Of a stretch of DNA of 36,288 nucleotides, positions 9,640-17,813 are shown in pieces. Source of the stretch: CAYLNH01 sp964384625 (GTDB taxonomy: Bacteria; Verrucomicrobiota; Lentisphaeria; JABSQK01); assembly GCA_964384625.1 (NCBI GenBank), contig CAYLNH010000038.1:1-36288 (forward strand), in the 5' to 3' direction. The notes under the pieces are model-generated. The model saw only the letters and a list, made by a program, of their open reading frames with translations, ran no database searches and was not told the origin of the DNA. The position numbers and the translations under genes were made by a program. Positions within the stretch are counted from its first letter, which is position 1; every line of letters starts with the position of its first letter.

Positions 9640-12201
9640 CTAACGACTGCCGGTTTCGGCCCTTTGTTTCTCCGGCTGCCACAGGAAGTAGAGCCCTTTT
9701 GCCATCCAGACTTCTTCGGTGAAGACAACGTAGGTGCCGTCGGCGCGTTTGTGGGTCTGGATGCCGTCGTTCATGTCGATCCAGCCGGTGACGCCGCCGA
9801 TCTCCTGCGTCGGCAGCAAACGGCCGACGCGCTTGCCGTTGCGGTTGTCGTAAATATCGACCGCCAGCTTTTTGTGTTTCCAGGTGTAGCCGATGAAGGT
9901 GTAATCCGGCTCGATGCTCCAGGCTTTCGGCACTTTGCCTTTCAGGCCTTCGGGCGGTACGACCACGGTCTCCCACCGGAGCTTCGGCGCGGTCGACCAG
10001 TTCGCGTAACACTGCACGACCGGGCCGACGCTCATCTGCTCCCAGCCGCCGCCGGGGAACGGGTGTTTCCGCGTCCAGACGCCGAGGTACAGGCAATCGT
10101 TCACGGCGTCATAGGAAAGCTTTGAAAGCCGGTGGATGCCGGTGTCGGTCGGGATCGGCTTTTCGGTGCTCTTCGCAAAATCCCACGTCGGCACGCCGTG
10201 TTTGTTGCAGCCGGTGAACGGGACCTTGCTGATTTTGCCCTGATCGGGCTTCCAGCCGCCGGTGTTGATCCAGAGGTCGCCGTTGACGTCCATCATGGCT
10301 GCATGACTGCCTGGCGGAACGGCCTGGTATTCCGCCTGCTGCATGTCGCCGTCGCCGTTGGCGTCAACCCACAGGAAGGGACCCAAGGGGTGTTGGGGCG
10401 GATAGCCTTTGGGTTTCGGGTTGCCGAACTCAGCGGTCGCCGGATCGCCGACAAAGGCGCGGTAGCGGATGTCCGGGTCGATCCGTTTCTGGACAGAACG
10501 CTGCAGTTTCGTGTCTTTGAAGAACTCCGCCTGCAGGCCGGCGTCGGCGCCTTCAGCAGCGCGGAACAGGACGGCCGCCGGGATGGTCTCCAGCTCGTCT
10601 TTCCCGGGTTCCTGCCATGAGAGATCGAGGCGCGAGGCGCCGGTGAACTGGCGGTACTCCACCACCAGGGGCACGCGCTTGCCGGCCTTCATTTCGATGG
10701 TCGCCGTTTCGCGGCCGTGACGTTTCCAGCCGTTGATTACCCAGGCGTCGCCGAGCTTGACGCGGGCGCCGTCGTCGTGATTCAGGCGGATCGTGTGCTT
10801 GCCGGTAACGCGCGGCTGGAGCCAGCCGGACCAGCGGCCCGAGAAATGCTTTGCGTGCTTGATCCGCATCCGGACGCCGCGCGGGAAATACATGGCTGCC
10901 GGTACGGCGATCTCGCCGTCGAACCGCCACCAGTACATCTGGTTGCCCATCTGCGTCTGGCCGAGCATGATCTTCCGGCCGCCCAGACGGAACATCCGGG
11001 AGGAGATCCAGTAGCCGCGGTGCAGCCGCGGGTCGTGCGGATACGAAAGCGGGTCCAGCGTGATCGCCGCCTCCTTCCAGCTCCGGCCCGGCGGCTTCGT
11101 GTAATCCAGTTCATAGCGGCGGCCGGCCGCATAGACGCTGGTATCCGCTTGCGGATCGGCGTCGGCACACGAGACAAATTCCAGGCCCTCGAGGTTCCAC
11201 CGCAACTTGCGGTCCGGACCGAATTTGTAGATTTGACCGCCGCAATCCCAGGCGCTGACGTAGAGGTTGTTGTCGGCGTCAACCCGAATCGATGTGAGCC
11301 GAAAGAACTTGCCGGGGCGGACGATGCCGGGAGTCTCGCCGCGGTACACCGGCGAACCGAAATCGGCGCCCTCGATGTGCTTGCCGTCGGCCGCCGTGTA
11401 ACTCCGGATCTGCTGGCGGTCGAGCGCACCGTCGGCCACCAGAACGTTGCCTCTGGCGTCCAGACAGACGGCCACCGGCTTCTTGCAGTCGGTGATCCGG
11501 ATGCCCGTGTCCCTGCCTTGACGGGTGAGGCGGCGGACGGCGCCGGCCCGGGTGTCGATCACCCAGAGGTCGTGGGCGTCGCCGGCATCGACTTCGATGC
11601 GGCCCGGCGCCGTAAACGCCATCTCGCGCCCGGGCGCCATCGTCTCGGTCCGGTACACCCGGATCTTGTCGGTGGCGGGATCGGAAACGAACAACTCGCC
11701 GTCATGCACGGCCAGTCCCGTCGGCTGCTGCGGCGTGGTGTTGACGATGAGGCGATTCGTGTGCGTGGCGCCCTTCCAGCCGGCGATCTTGCCGTTGACC
11801 GTGTAGCGGCTGACGCCGCCGTACTTCTTCTTGCCGCGGGCCTGGCCGTTCTGTTTCATCGAGTAGATGACATACTTGCCGTCGGTCGCAACTGCGAAAC
11901 CGCCGGAGAAGCCCCAGGAATGGAATTGTGCCGGCCAGTCGCGATCGGCGGCGGGCACGCCGATTTTGCTGCCGTCGGTGCCGTAGATGCCGGCCTCGCC
12001 GCAATGCTCATCCCAGGGCGTAATGGCATAGATCCGGTTGCCGTGGATCACGATGTCGTCGACGGACTGCTGCATCCACTTGGCCCGCGGTCCGTCGCCG
12101 CCGCCCCAGGTGTTGCCGAACCAGTACGTTTTGTCGTTGAGCTGCTGGGCGCCGGCCACGGCGGCCCACAGCAGGGAGATGCAGAGCAGACAGTGCTTCA
12201 T
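9640..12201 (-). CDS. Secreted beta-propeller/PA14-domain protein
   Basis: 853 residues. It starts at ATG 12201 and opens with a signal peptide (MKHCLLCISLLWAAVAGAQQ). Residues about 100-400 contain NHL/propeller-like strands such as LFVSDPATDKIRVY, LWVIDTRAGAVRRL and NLYVSAWD. Residues about 434-545 form a PA14 domain, with FSGRWSGWLQP, TIRLNHDDGARVKLG and LVVEYRQFTGASRLDLSW; PA14 domains commonly bind carbohydrates. An EF-hand/dockerin-like loop DANGDGDMQQAEY lies near residue 610. The C-terminal part returns to propeller-like blades. Its start overlaps the stop of the upstream regulator (ATGA), so the two are probably translated together, and the regulator may control this gene. The function is presumably extracellular or periplasmic recognition of a polysaccharide; no catalytic residue is evident. 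Confidence 0.85.
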   Translation of the reverse strand: MKHCLLCISLLWAAVAGAQQLNDKTYWFGNTWGGGDGPRAKWMQQSVDDIVIHGNRIYAITPWDEHCGEAGIYGTDGSKIGVPAADRDWPAQFHSWGFSGGFAVATDGKYVIYSMKQNGQARGKKKYGGVSRYTVNGKIAGWKGATHTNRLIVNTTPQQPTGLAVHDGELFVSDPATDKIRVYRTETMAPGREMAFTAPGRIEVDAGDAHDLWVIDTRAGAVRRLTRQGRDTGIRITDCKKPVAVCLDARGNVLVADGALDRQQIRSYTAADGKHIEGADFGSPVYRGETPGIVRPGKFFRLTSIRVDADNNLYVSAWDCGGQIYKFGPDRKLRWNLEGLEFVSCADADPQADTSVYAAGRRYELDYTKPPGRSWKEAAITLDPLSYPHDPRLHRGYWISSRMFRLGGRKIMLGQTQMGNQMYWWRFDGEIAVPAAMYFPRGVRMRIKHAKHFSGRWSGWLQPRVTGKHTIRLNHDDGARVKLGDAWVINGWKRHGRETATIEMKAGKRVPLVVEYRQFTGASRLDLSWQEPGKDELETIPAAVLFRAAEGADAGLQAEFFKDTKLQRSVQKRIDPDIRYRAFVGDPATAEFGNPKPKGYPPQHPLGPFLWVDANGDGDMQQAEYQAVPPGSHAAMMDVNGDLWINTGGWKPDQGKISKVPFTGCNKHGVPTWDFAKSTEKPIPTDTGIHRLSKLSYDAVNDCLYLGVWTRKHPFPGGGWEQMSVGPVVQCYANWSTAPKLRWETVVVPPEGLKGKVPKAWSIEPDYTFIGYTWKHKKLAVDIYDNRNGKRVGRLLPTQEIGGVTGWIDMNDGIQTHKRADGTYVVFTEEVWMAKGLYFLWQPEKQRAETGSR

Positions 12202-13343
12202 TGGTGTCTCCGGGTCGACAGACGCGCCACCACGGTCGCCTGCAATTGTACTTTCAGGGGCATGGGTTCACCGGCCAGCGCCCGCAGCAGCAGACGGGCA
12301 GCGGTCCGGCCCATCTGCTCCAGGGGCGGCCGAATGGACGTCAACCCGATGCTGCGGGATTGGAAGTGGTCGTCGAAGCCGATCAGTCCGATATCGCTGC
12401 CGGGGGTGATCTGCCGTCCCTGCAGCAGTTCCAGAACGTCGAAGGCCAGCAGGTCGTTGGCAGCGACGATTGCGCCGGTGCCGTCCCGCTGCAGCCACTT
12501 CCAGGCGGGGCGCAGAACCCGTCGGAGGATTTTCCGACGCTCCTGCCGGGACTGCGAGCGGTAGGCGAAGAAGTCGGTCTGCGGCTTCGCCGGGATGACC
12601 CGGAAATCGGCTGCTTTCAAACCATGGCGCGACAGGGACTCCTGCGCTCCACAAATCCGGCGGGTCAGCCACGGCGCTTTGTATGGCGTTAAAACGGCGA
12701 TCCGGGAATAGCCGGTAACGGCCAGATGGCCGACGGCCTGGGCCCCGGTGTACTCCTGATTGCAGGCGACATGCGGCACCGGCAGGTCGGCCAGGCTTGC
12801 CGCGTAGACCACCGGCAGGCTTGCGTCCACCAGGTCGGCTGCCGCGGTTTCCCACCCCGGAAAGGCGTCGGCATTGATGATCGCCAGGGCGTCCACGCCG
12901 TCGGCCAATGCCTGTTCGATTGCCGCTGCCGGGGTTGGGCGATCCTCCTGTCCCGGCAGTCGGGCCTCGTACAAATGCGTGTGCGACCCATATTCCGCCG
13001 CCACCTGTTCGGCTGCATGCACAACCTGATTCGCCCATTGCATGATCCCGTCGGTGGTGCGTTCAGAGGAATCCAACGCCGCCACAATTCCCAACAATGC
13101 CTCGGAGGCCCGCGCCGTGAGATGGACGGCATCGCTGGGCAACCCGGCAACCACGGTGCCCTGCCGACTCTTGGTTTTCAGGATCCCCTGCGCCACGAGG
13201 TCCTTGACGGCGTTCTGCACGGTGTAGTAGGAGACGCCGAATTCGACACTCAAGTCCCGCAGAGGCGGCAGCAGCGTTCCGATCGGCCAGGCGCCCCGGC
13301 GGATGCGGTCGCGCAATCGGGCCTCGAGTTCAGCACAAGCCAT
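12198..13343 (-). CDS. GntR/LacI-type hybrid transcriptional regulator
   Basis: 381 residues from ATG 13343; GGAGG stands five bases upstream, while the GTG at 13346 is too close to it. An N-terminal winged helix-turn-helix of GntR type covers about residues 5-65, with LRDLSVEFGVSYYTVQNAV as the recognition segment and GILKTKSRQGTVV as the wing. The rest is a LacI-like sugar-binding domain with TGAQAVGHLAVTGYSRIAVL, AIVAANDLLAFDVLELL and IGLIGFDDHF. This architecture is that of sugar-responsive repressors such as AraR. It forms a two-gene unit with the PA14 gene through a 4-base overlap. A two-box palindrome directly upstream (13355-13384) is a likely autoregulatory operator. The ligand cannot be read from sequence. 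Confidence 0.88.
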   Translation of the reverse strand: MACAELEARLRDRIRRGAWPIGTLLPPLRDLSVEFGVSYYTVQNAVKDLVAQGILKTKSRQGTVVAGLPSDAVHLTARASEALLGIVAALDSSERTTDGIMQWANQVVHAAEQVAAEYGSHTHLYEARLPGQEDRPTPAAAIEQALADGVDALAIINADAFPGWETAAADLVDASLPVVYAASLADLPVPHVACNQEYTGAQAVGHLAVTGYSRIAVLTPYKAPWLTRRICGAQESLSRHGLKAADFRVIPAKPQTDFFAYRSQSRQERRKILRRVLRPAWKWLQRDGTGAIVAANDLLAFDVLELLQGRQITPGSDIGLIGFDDHFQSRSIGLTSIRPPLEQMGRTAARLLLRALAGEPMPLKVQLQATVVARLSTRRHQ

Positions 13344-13354
13344 CACGGCCTCCG

Positions 13355-13384
13355 TTCACGTGATCGATTCATCATTCACGTGAA
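13355..13384 (-). promoter_or_regulatory. Candidate double operator for the GntR/LacI-type regulator
   Basis: Two boxes, TTCACGTGAT (13355-13364) and TTCACGTGAA (13375-13384), start exactly 20 bases apart, about two helical turns, on the same DNA face. The second is a perfect 10-base palindrome and the first differs at its last base. They lie 12 to 41 bases upstream of the regulator start codon, where a repressor would block transcription or early elongation. Binding by this particular regulator is inferred from position. Confidence 0.55.
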
Positions 13385-13458
13385 TCCTTAGACGCCGGCG
13401 GCAAGCAGGAGTTCGACGCGCCGCGCCCGGAACCCGTCGCGGCCGGCGTGGACGGCAC

Positions 13459-13486
13459 TTGATTCAACCCGGTTCGCCCCTATCTT
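13459..13486 (+). promoter_or_regulatory. Candidate sigma-70-type promoter of the ACP/DRE-TIM pair
   Basis: A -35-like TTGATT (13459-13464) and a -10-like TATCTT (13481-13486) are separated by 16 bases. Transcription would start near 13493, giving a leader of about 40 bases before the ACP start codon. The match is good but not perfect, and the organism's sigma-factor preferences are unknown. Confidence 0.4.
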
Positions 13487-13531
13487 ACACGCCGCACGAA
13501 TCCGGGTAATTAACTTAAGGAGTATTGGCAA

Positions 13532-13780
13532 ATGGCAGATTCCGTTGAAGATCGCGTCCGGCAGGTCGTCGTTGACATTCTCAAAGTCGATCCGGTCGAG
13601 GTGAAACCGGAGTCCCGGTTCACGGCCGATCTCGGGGCGCAGTCCGTCCAGAGCGTCGAGCTGGTCGCCACCTTCGAAGAGGTGTTCGACATTGAAATGG
13701 ACGAGGACGAAGCCCTTTCCGTCCAGAACGTCGGCGACGCGATCAAGTACATTGAGAAGTGTATCGCCGAACAGGAGTAG
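13532..13780 (+). CDS. Free acyl carrier protein
   Basis: 82 residues, the usual size of AcpP. It starts at ATG 13532 with TAAGGAG about eleven bases upstream. The four-helix ACP pattern is clear: ILKVDPVEVKPESRF, then the phosphopantetheine loop ADLGAQSVQSVEL with Ser38, then FEEVFDIEMDEDEA and VGDAIKYIEKCI. The usual Asp before the attachment serine is replaced by Gln (QSV rather than DSL), which suggests a specialised rather than housekeeping ACP, since AcpP of primary fatty acid synthesis is strongly conserved there. It is followed after 86 bases by the DRE-TIM enzyme in the same direction, and probably co-transcribed. No fab genes are adjacent. Its acyl cargo is unknown. Confidence 0.88.
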   Translation: MADSVEDRVRQVVVDILKVDPVEVKPESRFTADLGAQSVQSVELVATFEEVFDIEMDEDEALSVQNVGDAIKYIEKCIAEQE

Positions 13781-13866
13781 CGCACCTTTTTTCGTTTTCA
13801 TCTGCCCCGGCGTTTACCGGTGCGGCGGCGGATCGGGAACCGAGGAAGAACTGAGGATTTCAGACC

Positions 13867-15267
13867 ATGACCAAACGCGAACTGCAGGAGACCCCCGAAC
13901 CGAATCTGGTCGAGGAGATCTTTCCCAATGACGCCGTTCCCCGGATCGTCTTCAACAGCAAAGTGCTCGAGGAGATCGACGGCGACGTCATCGAATTCAA
14001 TCCGGCCGCGCGCCTTGCCGGCGACATTCATCTGACCGACACCACGTTTCGCGACGGCCAGCAGTCGCGGCCGCCGTATGACGTCGACCACATCGTCCGA
14101 CTCTACGATTTCATGGGCCGCCTGGGCGGGCCGAACGGCATTATCCGTCAGACGGAGTTCTTTCTGTACACGGCGAAGGACCGCGAAGCCATTGAAAAAT
14201 GTCGCGCGCTGGGCCACACGTTTCCGGAGATCACCGGCTGGATCCGCGCCGACGTCGGCGACTTCCGGCTGGTCAAGGAGATGGGACTGAAAGAAACCGG
14301 CATGCTGACGTCCTGCTCGGACTATCACATTTTCCACAAGGCCAAGAAAGACCGCCGTAAGGCGTTCGACGACTACCTTGAAGTCGTCGAAGCCGCGATT
14401 GAAGCGGGTGTCCGGCCCCGCTGCCACCTGGAAGACGTCACCCGCGCCGACCTCGGCGGTTTCGTGATTCCGTTCGTCCAGAAGCTGATGGAGATGTCCG
14501 CGTCGCTGCCGGAAGAGCTGAAGGTCAAGATCCGCTTGTGCGACACCATGGGGTTTGGCTTGAGCTACCCCGGCACGGCAGAACCGCGCAGCATCCCCAA
14601 GCTGGTCTACCGCATGACCAACGACTGCGGCGTCCCGCCGTCCCGTCTGGAGTGGCATGGTCACAACGACTTCCACAAGGTTCACATCAACGGCGCGACC
14701 TGCTGGATCTACGGCTGCGATGCGGTCAACACCTCCCTGCTCGGCATCGGCGAGCGAACCGGCAATCCGCCGCTGGAAGGCGCCATGATCGAGTACGTCG
14801 GCCTGAAGGGCGACGCCAATGGGGCGGACCTGAGCGTGATTACGGAGATCGGCGATTTCTTCCGTGAGGAAATCGGCTACCCCGTCCCGCGCAACTACCC
14901 GCTGGTCGGCGCCGACTTCAACGTCACCCGCGCCGGCATCCACGCCGAAGGCCTGCGCCGCGATGAACGGATCTACAACATCTTCAATACGACCAAACTG
15001 CTCAACCGGCCGCCGCGCGTGGCGATCACCGACAAGTCGGGAGTCGACGGCATTGCATTGTGGGTCAACGATTACCTCGGCCTTGAAGGCGACAAGCGTC
15101 TGTCAAAGATCAAGGTGCACAGGATCGCGCGCTGGGTTATCGACCAGTATGAAGTCGAGGGCCGCACCACGGCGATCTCCGACCAGGAACTGGCCGAGCA
15201 GGTCCAGACCCACCTGGCCAAGCACTACAACGCCGCCGTCGAGGCCGGCACCGTCCGCGACATCTGA
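13867..15267 (+). CDS. DRE-TIM metallolyase, LeuA/homocitrate synthase-like condensing enzyme
   Basis: 466 residues. The TIM-barrel signature DTTFRDGQQS (Asp58, Arg62, Asp63) gives the metal and carboxylate site. WHGHND (His264, His266) completes the metal ligands, and GIGERTGN (295-300) matches the 2-isopropylmalate/homocitrate synthase active-site loop. The C-terminal LeuA allosteric domain appears absent; about 100 mostly helical residues follow the barrel instead. Family members perform Claisen-type condensation of an acyl-CoA with a 2-oxo acid, or the reverse lyase reaction; the exact substrates cannot be assigned. Pairing with a dedicated ACP suggests that it may make or use an ACP-linked or lipid precursor, but this is inference. 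The stop is followed by a GC-rich inverted repeat. Confidence 0.85.
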   Translation: MTKRELQETPEPNLVEEIFPNDAVPRIVFNSKVLEEIDGDVIEFNPAARLAGDIHLTDTTFRDGQQSRPPYDVDHIVRLYDFMGRLGGPNGIIRQTEFFLYTAKDREAIEKCRALGHTFPEITGWIRADVGDFRLVKEMGLKETGMLTSCSDYHIFHKAKKDRRKAFDDYLEVVEAAIEAGVRPRCHLEDVTRADLGGFVIPFVQKLMEMSASLPEELKVKIRLCDTMGFGLSYPGTAEPRSIPKLVYRMTNDCGVPPSRLEWHGHNDFHKVHINGATCWIYGCDAVNTSLLGIGERTGNPPLEGAMIEYVGLKGDANGADLSVITEIGDFFREEIGYPVPRNYPLVGADFNVTRAGIHAEGLRRDERIYNIFNTTKLLNRPPRVAITDKSGVDGIALWVNDYLGLEGDKRLSKIKVHRIARWVIDQYEVEGRTTAISDQELAEQVQTHLAKHYNAAVEAGTVRDI

Positions 15268-15275
15268 TCCGGAAC

Positions 15276-15316
15276 GCCCGGCCGGCTGCCCTGCAGCTGC
15301 AACCAGCCGGGCCGGC
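15276..15316. terminator. GC-rich inverted repeat between convergent genes
   Basis: Arms at 15276-15288 and 15304-15316 pair at 11 of 13 positions around a 15-base loop. They sit just after the DRE-TIM stop codon and before the end of the convergent URO-D-like gene. No U-tract follows, so it is only a possible terminator or mRNA end stabiliser. Confidence 0.3.
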
Positions 15317-15382
15317 TCGTGACGGAGCCCGTTAGATCATCAGGCCTGGCGGGTCGCGAACGGCGCCCCGGCCCCGGTCGTT

Positions 15383-16477
15383 CTACGTCCAGCGGCTGAC
15401 GCGGCGCAGGACCTCCTCCGCGTCGTCAACACTGTCGACGCCGACGCCGAGCCAGGCGCCCTCGGGGCGCAGCTCGGCGATGATCGTGTCCAGTTCGTCC
15501 ACCCCGACGTGCAGTTGGATGCCTTTGCCGGCGGCCTGGCATTTCCGGTAGACGTCGAGCCAGTCCGTGGCCCGGCCGTTGCCGGCGCCGTAGACCCATT
15601 GGATCGCATTCAGCTCCGGGATCTCCAGCAGCGAGTCCAGGTGTTTCAGCGCGCCGGGTCCGTCCAGGTGGTAGATGCTTGCTTCGGCGTTGCGGCATTC
15701 CAACGCGATCCCCGGCAGAAAGGCCTCGTCAAACATCTCCCTGGAGATCATGCACGAGAAGTCGTTGGACGGCACGTGCCAGCGCCTGGACGAGACCGGT
15801 CCGGCCCAGGTGGCAATCGCCTGGCGCCGGTCCTGGAGGTAGTCCATGAAGAAGTTGAACACCTCGACAAAGACCTCGTCCACATATTCGCGCAGCTTCT
15901 TGACGTGATCGAGATTCTCGATCATGTCGATATTCAGATTGAGCGGGTCACGGAATGCCGTCAAGCAGTCGCCGCCCGGATGGATGTCTGTGTAGCCGGT
16001 GTAAAACCTGCCTTCTCCAAGCGCCAGAAAAGCGTCGGTCAACTCCAGCGTCTTCTTCCAATAGAAGTTGTCCTTCGAGAATCTGACGTGGTTGATGTTG
16101 TTCCAGTCCTCGATGCACGGGATGGACCAGCTCGTTCGTTCGCCGTACTCCATTTCCATACCGAAGTAGGCGCTGAACACCTCCGGCCCGAGGTTCGGCA
16201 TCGCATACGGCAGCGCATCGCCCAGATGAAGCCGGTTCATCAGGTTGTGCAGCATCTGCTCGGCCCGGTACTCGCAGTCCAGCCAGCGGTCGCGAAAAGA
16301 CGCATGCTCCTTCGCCGCGGGGGCCGGATAGTCCGGGTTCGACTGATGGATGGACATCACCACCAGCGGCCGGTCGATGATCGCACAGTCCCAGAACGCA
16401 TCGTGCCGGGCAAGCCGCTGCTCCCAGTCGTCAATATGTTCAATCGGCATGATATCGGTCGCGACAGCAGCACTCAT
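15383..16477 (-). CDS. Uroporphyrinogen decarboxylase (URO-D)-like domain protein
   Basis: 364 residues from ATG 16477, chosen because GGAG precedes it at good spacing and the upstream frame extension is non-homologous in character. The sequence resembles the URO-D/methyltransferase-like barrel family often found in PVC bacteria and clostridia: WEQRLARHDAFWDCAIIDRP near the start, a middle RFYTGYTDIHPGGD, then SCMISREMFDEAFLPGI, the barrel strand SIYHLDGPGALKH, and the late strands ELNAIQWVYG and IQLHVGVDELD. Family members include true URO-D and corrinoid methyltransferases; this branch is usually uncharacterised and often linked to sugar regulons. It is divergent from an AraC regulator across 107 bases, which is probably its controller. 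No corrinoid protein gene is nearby. The function is unassigned. Confidence 0.8.
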   Translation of the reverse strand: MSAAVATDIMPIEHIDDWEQRLARHDAFWDCAIIDRPLVVMSIHQSNPDYPAPAAKEHASFRDRWLDCEYRAEQMLHNLMNRLHLGDALPYAMPNLGPEVFSAYFGMEMEYGERTSWSIPCIEDWNNINHVRFSKDNFYWKKTLELTDAFLALGEGRFYTGYTDIHPGGDCLTAFRDPLNLNIDMIENLDHVKKLREYVDEVFVEVFNFFMDYLQDRRQAIATWAGPVSSRRWHVPSNDFSCMISREMFDEAFLPGIALECRNAEASIYHLDGPGALKHLDSLLEIPELNAIQWVYGAGNGRATDWLDVYRKCQAAGKGIQLHVGVDELDTIIAELRPEGAWLGVGVDSVDDAEEVLRRVSRWT

Positions 16478-16584
16478 GGGTGGAACTCCAGTCTTTGATA
16501 ATGTTGTGTACTCTCCAATACAAAACCTTGAAATATTGCCGATACAACGACACTTTTGGTGCATGGATCTACGAAAATGATGCG
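16478..16584. promoter_or_regulatory. Divergent control region between URO-D-like and AraC genes
   Basis: The 107 bases are AT-richer than their surroundings and must hold both promoters. TTGT (16504-16507) and ACAA (16520-16523) form an imperfect inverted pair, and ATACAA recurs at 16518-16523 and 16542-16547, 24 bases apart. Such half-site repeats are typical of AraC-family operators. No convincing -35/-10 pair could be fixed. Confidence 0.4.
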
Positions 16585-17418
16585 ATGAATACCTTTCGGC
16601 AACGGAACTATCCACTGCGGCCGGCCTGGCCCGCCGGGCAGGCGCCGGGGTTGTTCGTCAGTCATCTCGGGTTTTTCGAGAGTACGGGCGACTTCCTCTG
16701 GGAGAACTTCTCTTCGATGTTCTGCCTGCACGTCATTCGCCGTGGGGCCGGCGTATTCGATGTGGACGGGACCAGGCATGAGGCGCGTCCCGGGAGCGTC
16801 TTTCTGTTCCATCCGGGGATGCACATTGTTTATTACGATTCGCCGAGGACCCCCTGGCACTACACCTGGCTGCGATTCGACGGCAGCGATGCCGACTGGG
16901 CCTTTGACCGCGTCGGCCTGGATCGCCGCCATCCCCATCGCGACATCTCGGGGAACGCGCGTTTCTTCCAGACGCTGGATGATCTTTGCGAGGTCTTCCC
17001 GGCGAACAGCGGCGGCGAGCTCTACCCGGTCACGGCCGCCTGGCAGTTGATCGAGGCGCTCGGCAAGGACCGGACGATCACGCCCGACAGCACCGGCCTG
17101 GCCGAGGCCTGTCGGCTGGTGTTGGAGAGCCAGCTCGAAACCGCACCGTCGGTCGACGACCTGGCCGGCCGGTTCAACGTCAACCGCAGCACGTTGTTCC
17201 GGGCGTTCCGGGAGCAGTTCCACGTCTCGCCGAAGGAATACATCGATCTGTTGCGTTTCGAGAAGGCCTGCGGTCTGCTGCAGCGCACCGACCAGTCGAT
17301 CAAACAGGTTGCCGCAGCCTGCGGCTTCCGGTCGCCGGACTATTTCAGCGCCGCCTTCCGCAAGCGGTTCGGCGCCGCTCCCACAGTCTGGCGCCGGCAA
17401 TCCGACAGCCGCCCATGA
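16585..17418 (+). CDS. AraC-family transcriptional regulator
   Basis: 277 residues from ATG 16585; earlier in-frame starts would run into the divergent gene's leader. The N-terminal cupin-like ligand domain is visible as VIRRGAGVFDVDGTRHEARPG, FLFHPGMHIVYY and WHYTWLRFDG, the pattern of the AraC arabinose-binding fold. The C-terminal DNA-binding domain has two helix-turn-helix units: VDDLAGRFNVNRSTLFRAF near residue 190 and IKQVAAACGFRSPDYFSAAF near residue 239, ending in the usual FRKRFGAAPT. It is divergent from the URO-D-like gene and likely activates it in response to a sugar or related ligand. A terminator-like hairpin lies about 190 bases downstream. Confidence 0.88.
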   Translation: MNTFRQRNYPLRPAWPAGQAPGLFVSHLGFFESTGDFLWENFSSMFCLHVIRRGAGVFDVDGTRHEARPGSVFLFHPGMHIVYYDSPRTPWHYTWLRFDGSDADWAFDRVGLDRRHPHRDISGNARFFQTLDDLCEVFPANSGGELYPVTAAWQLIEALGKDRTITPDSTGLAEACRLVLESQLETAPSVDDLAGRFNVNRSTLFRAFREQFHVSPKEYIDLLRFEKACGLLQRTDQSIKQVAAACGFRSPDYFSAAFRKRFGAAPTVWRRQSDSRP

Positions 17419-17606
17419 CGGAAGATGAATCGGGCCGGAACGCTCACCGACGCGGGGGTTGAGACTGCGGCGGGCAACCGCCGCCGGCGCGCGCCCGCGC
17501 GCGATCGCCGCCGCAACGCCGGGCCGGCGGGCCGGAGAGGAAAACCGGGCGCCGCTGCGGCATTGATACCCCCGGCCATGGGTAACCCCCGTCCCCGCAA
17601 GCAGCT

Positions 17607-17628
17607 CGGGCGACTGCGCCCGGGTTTT
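17607..17628 (+). terminator. Candidate intrinsic terminator after the AraC gene
   Basis: The arms CGGGCG (17607-17612) and CGCCCG (17617-17622) enclose the tetraloop ACTG. GG and then TTTT (17625-17628) follow. It would separate the AraC transcript from the hydrogenase operon. Confidence 0.45.
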
Positions 17629-17716
17629 CGGGCCGGGTAAAGATCCCTGCATTTACGGCTTTTCCGGCGTAAACGTCTGGACTATTGCGGTATCCTGCTT
17701 AGAGTTATCCTCTTAT

Positions 17717-17734
17717 TTGTGAATGCAATCACAA
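17717..17734. promoter_or_regulatory. CRP/FNR-family operator candidate upstream of hox operon
   Basis: TTGTGA (17717-17722), the six-base spacer ATGCAA, and TCACAA (17729-17734) make a perfect inverted repeat. It fits the CRP consensus TGTGA-N6-TCACA. It ends 79 bases before the hoxF start codon. Which CRP/FNR-family protein would bind is unknown, and no such gene is in the window. Confidence 0.55.
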
Positions 17735-17813
17735 CTTCGGGTGCTGGGACCGGGAGAGCGACAATTTCAGATTGCCAGCGAGCGAGATTCAACTCTAACA
17801 CGGAGCCTTGCGC

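Larger units (their letters stand above)
17419..17813. other. Intergenic leader region before the hydrogenase operon
   Basis: No gene is supported in these 395 bases. The first part is very GC-rich and ends in a terminator-like hairpin at 17607-17628. A small hairpin follows with arms TTTACG (17652-17657) and CGTAAA (17668-17673). A CRP/FNR-type palindrome sits at 17717-17734. No clear sigma-70 or sigma-54 promoter could be fixed by eye. Confidence 0.6.

Noticed and set aside
17675..17700. Possible sigma-54 promoter upstream of hoxF
   Set aside because: The GG and GC elements in TGGACTATTGC are too close together to fit TGGCAC-N5-TTGC.
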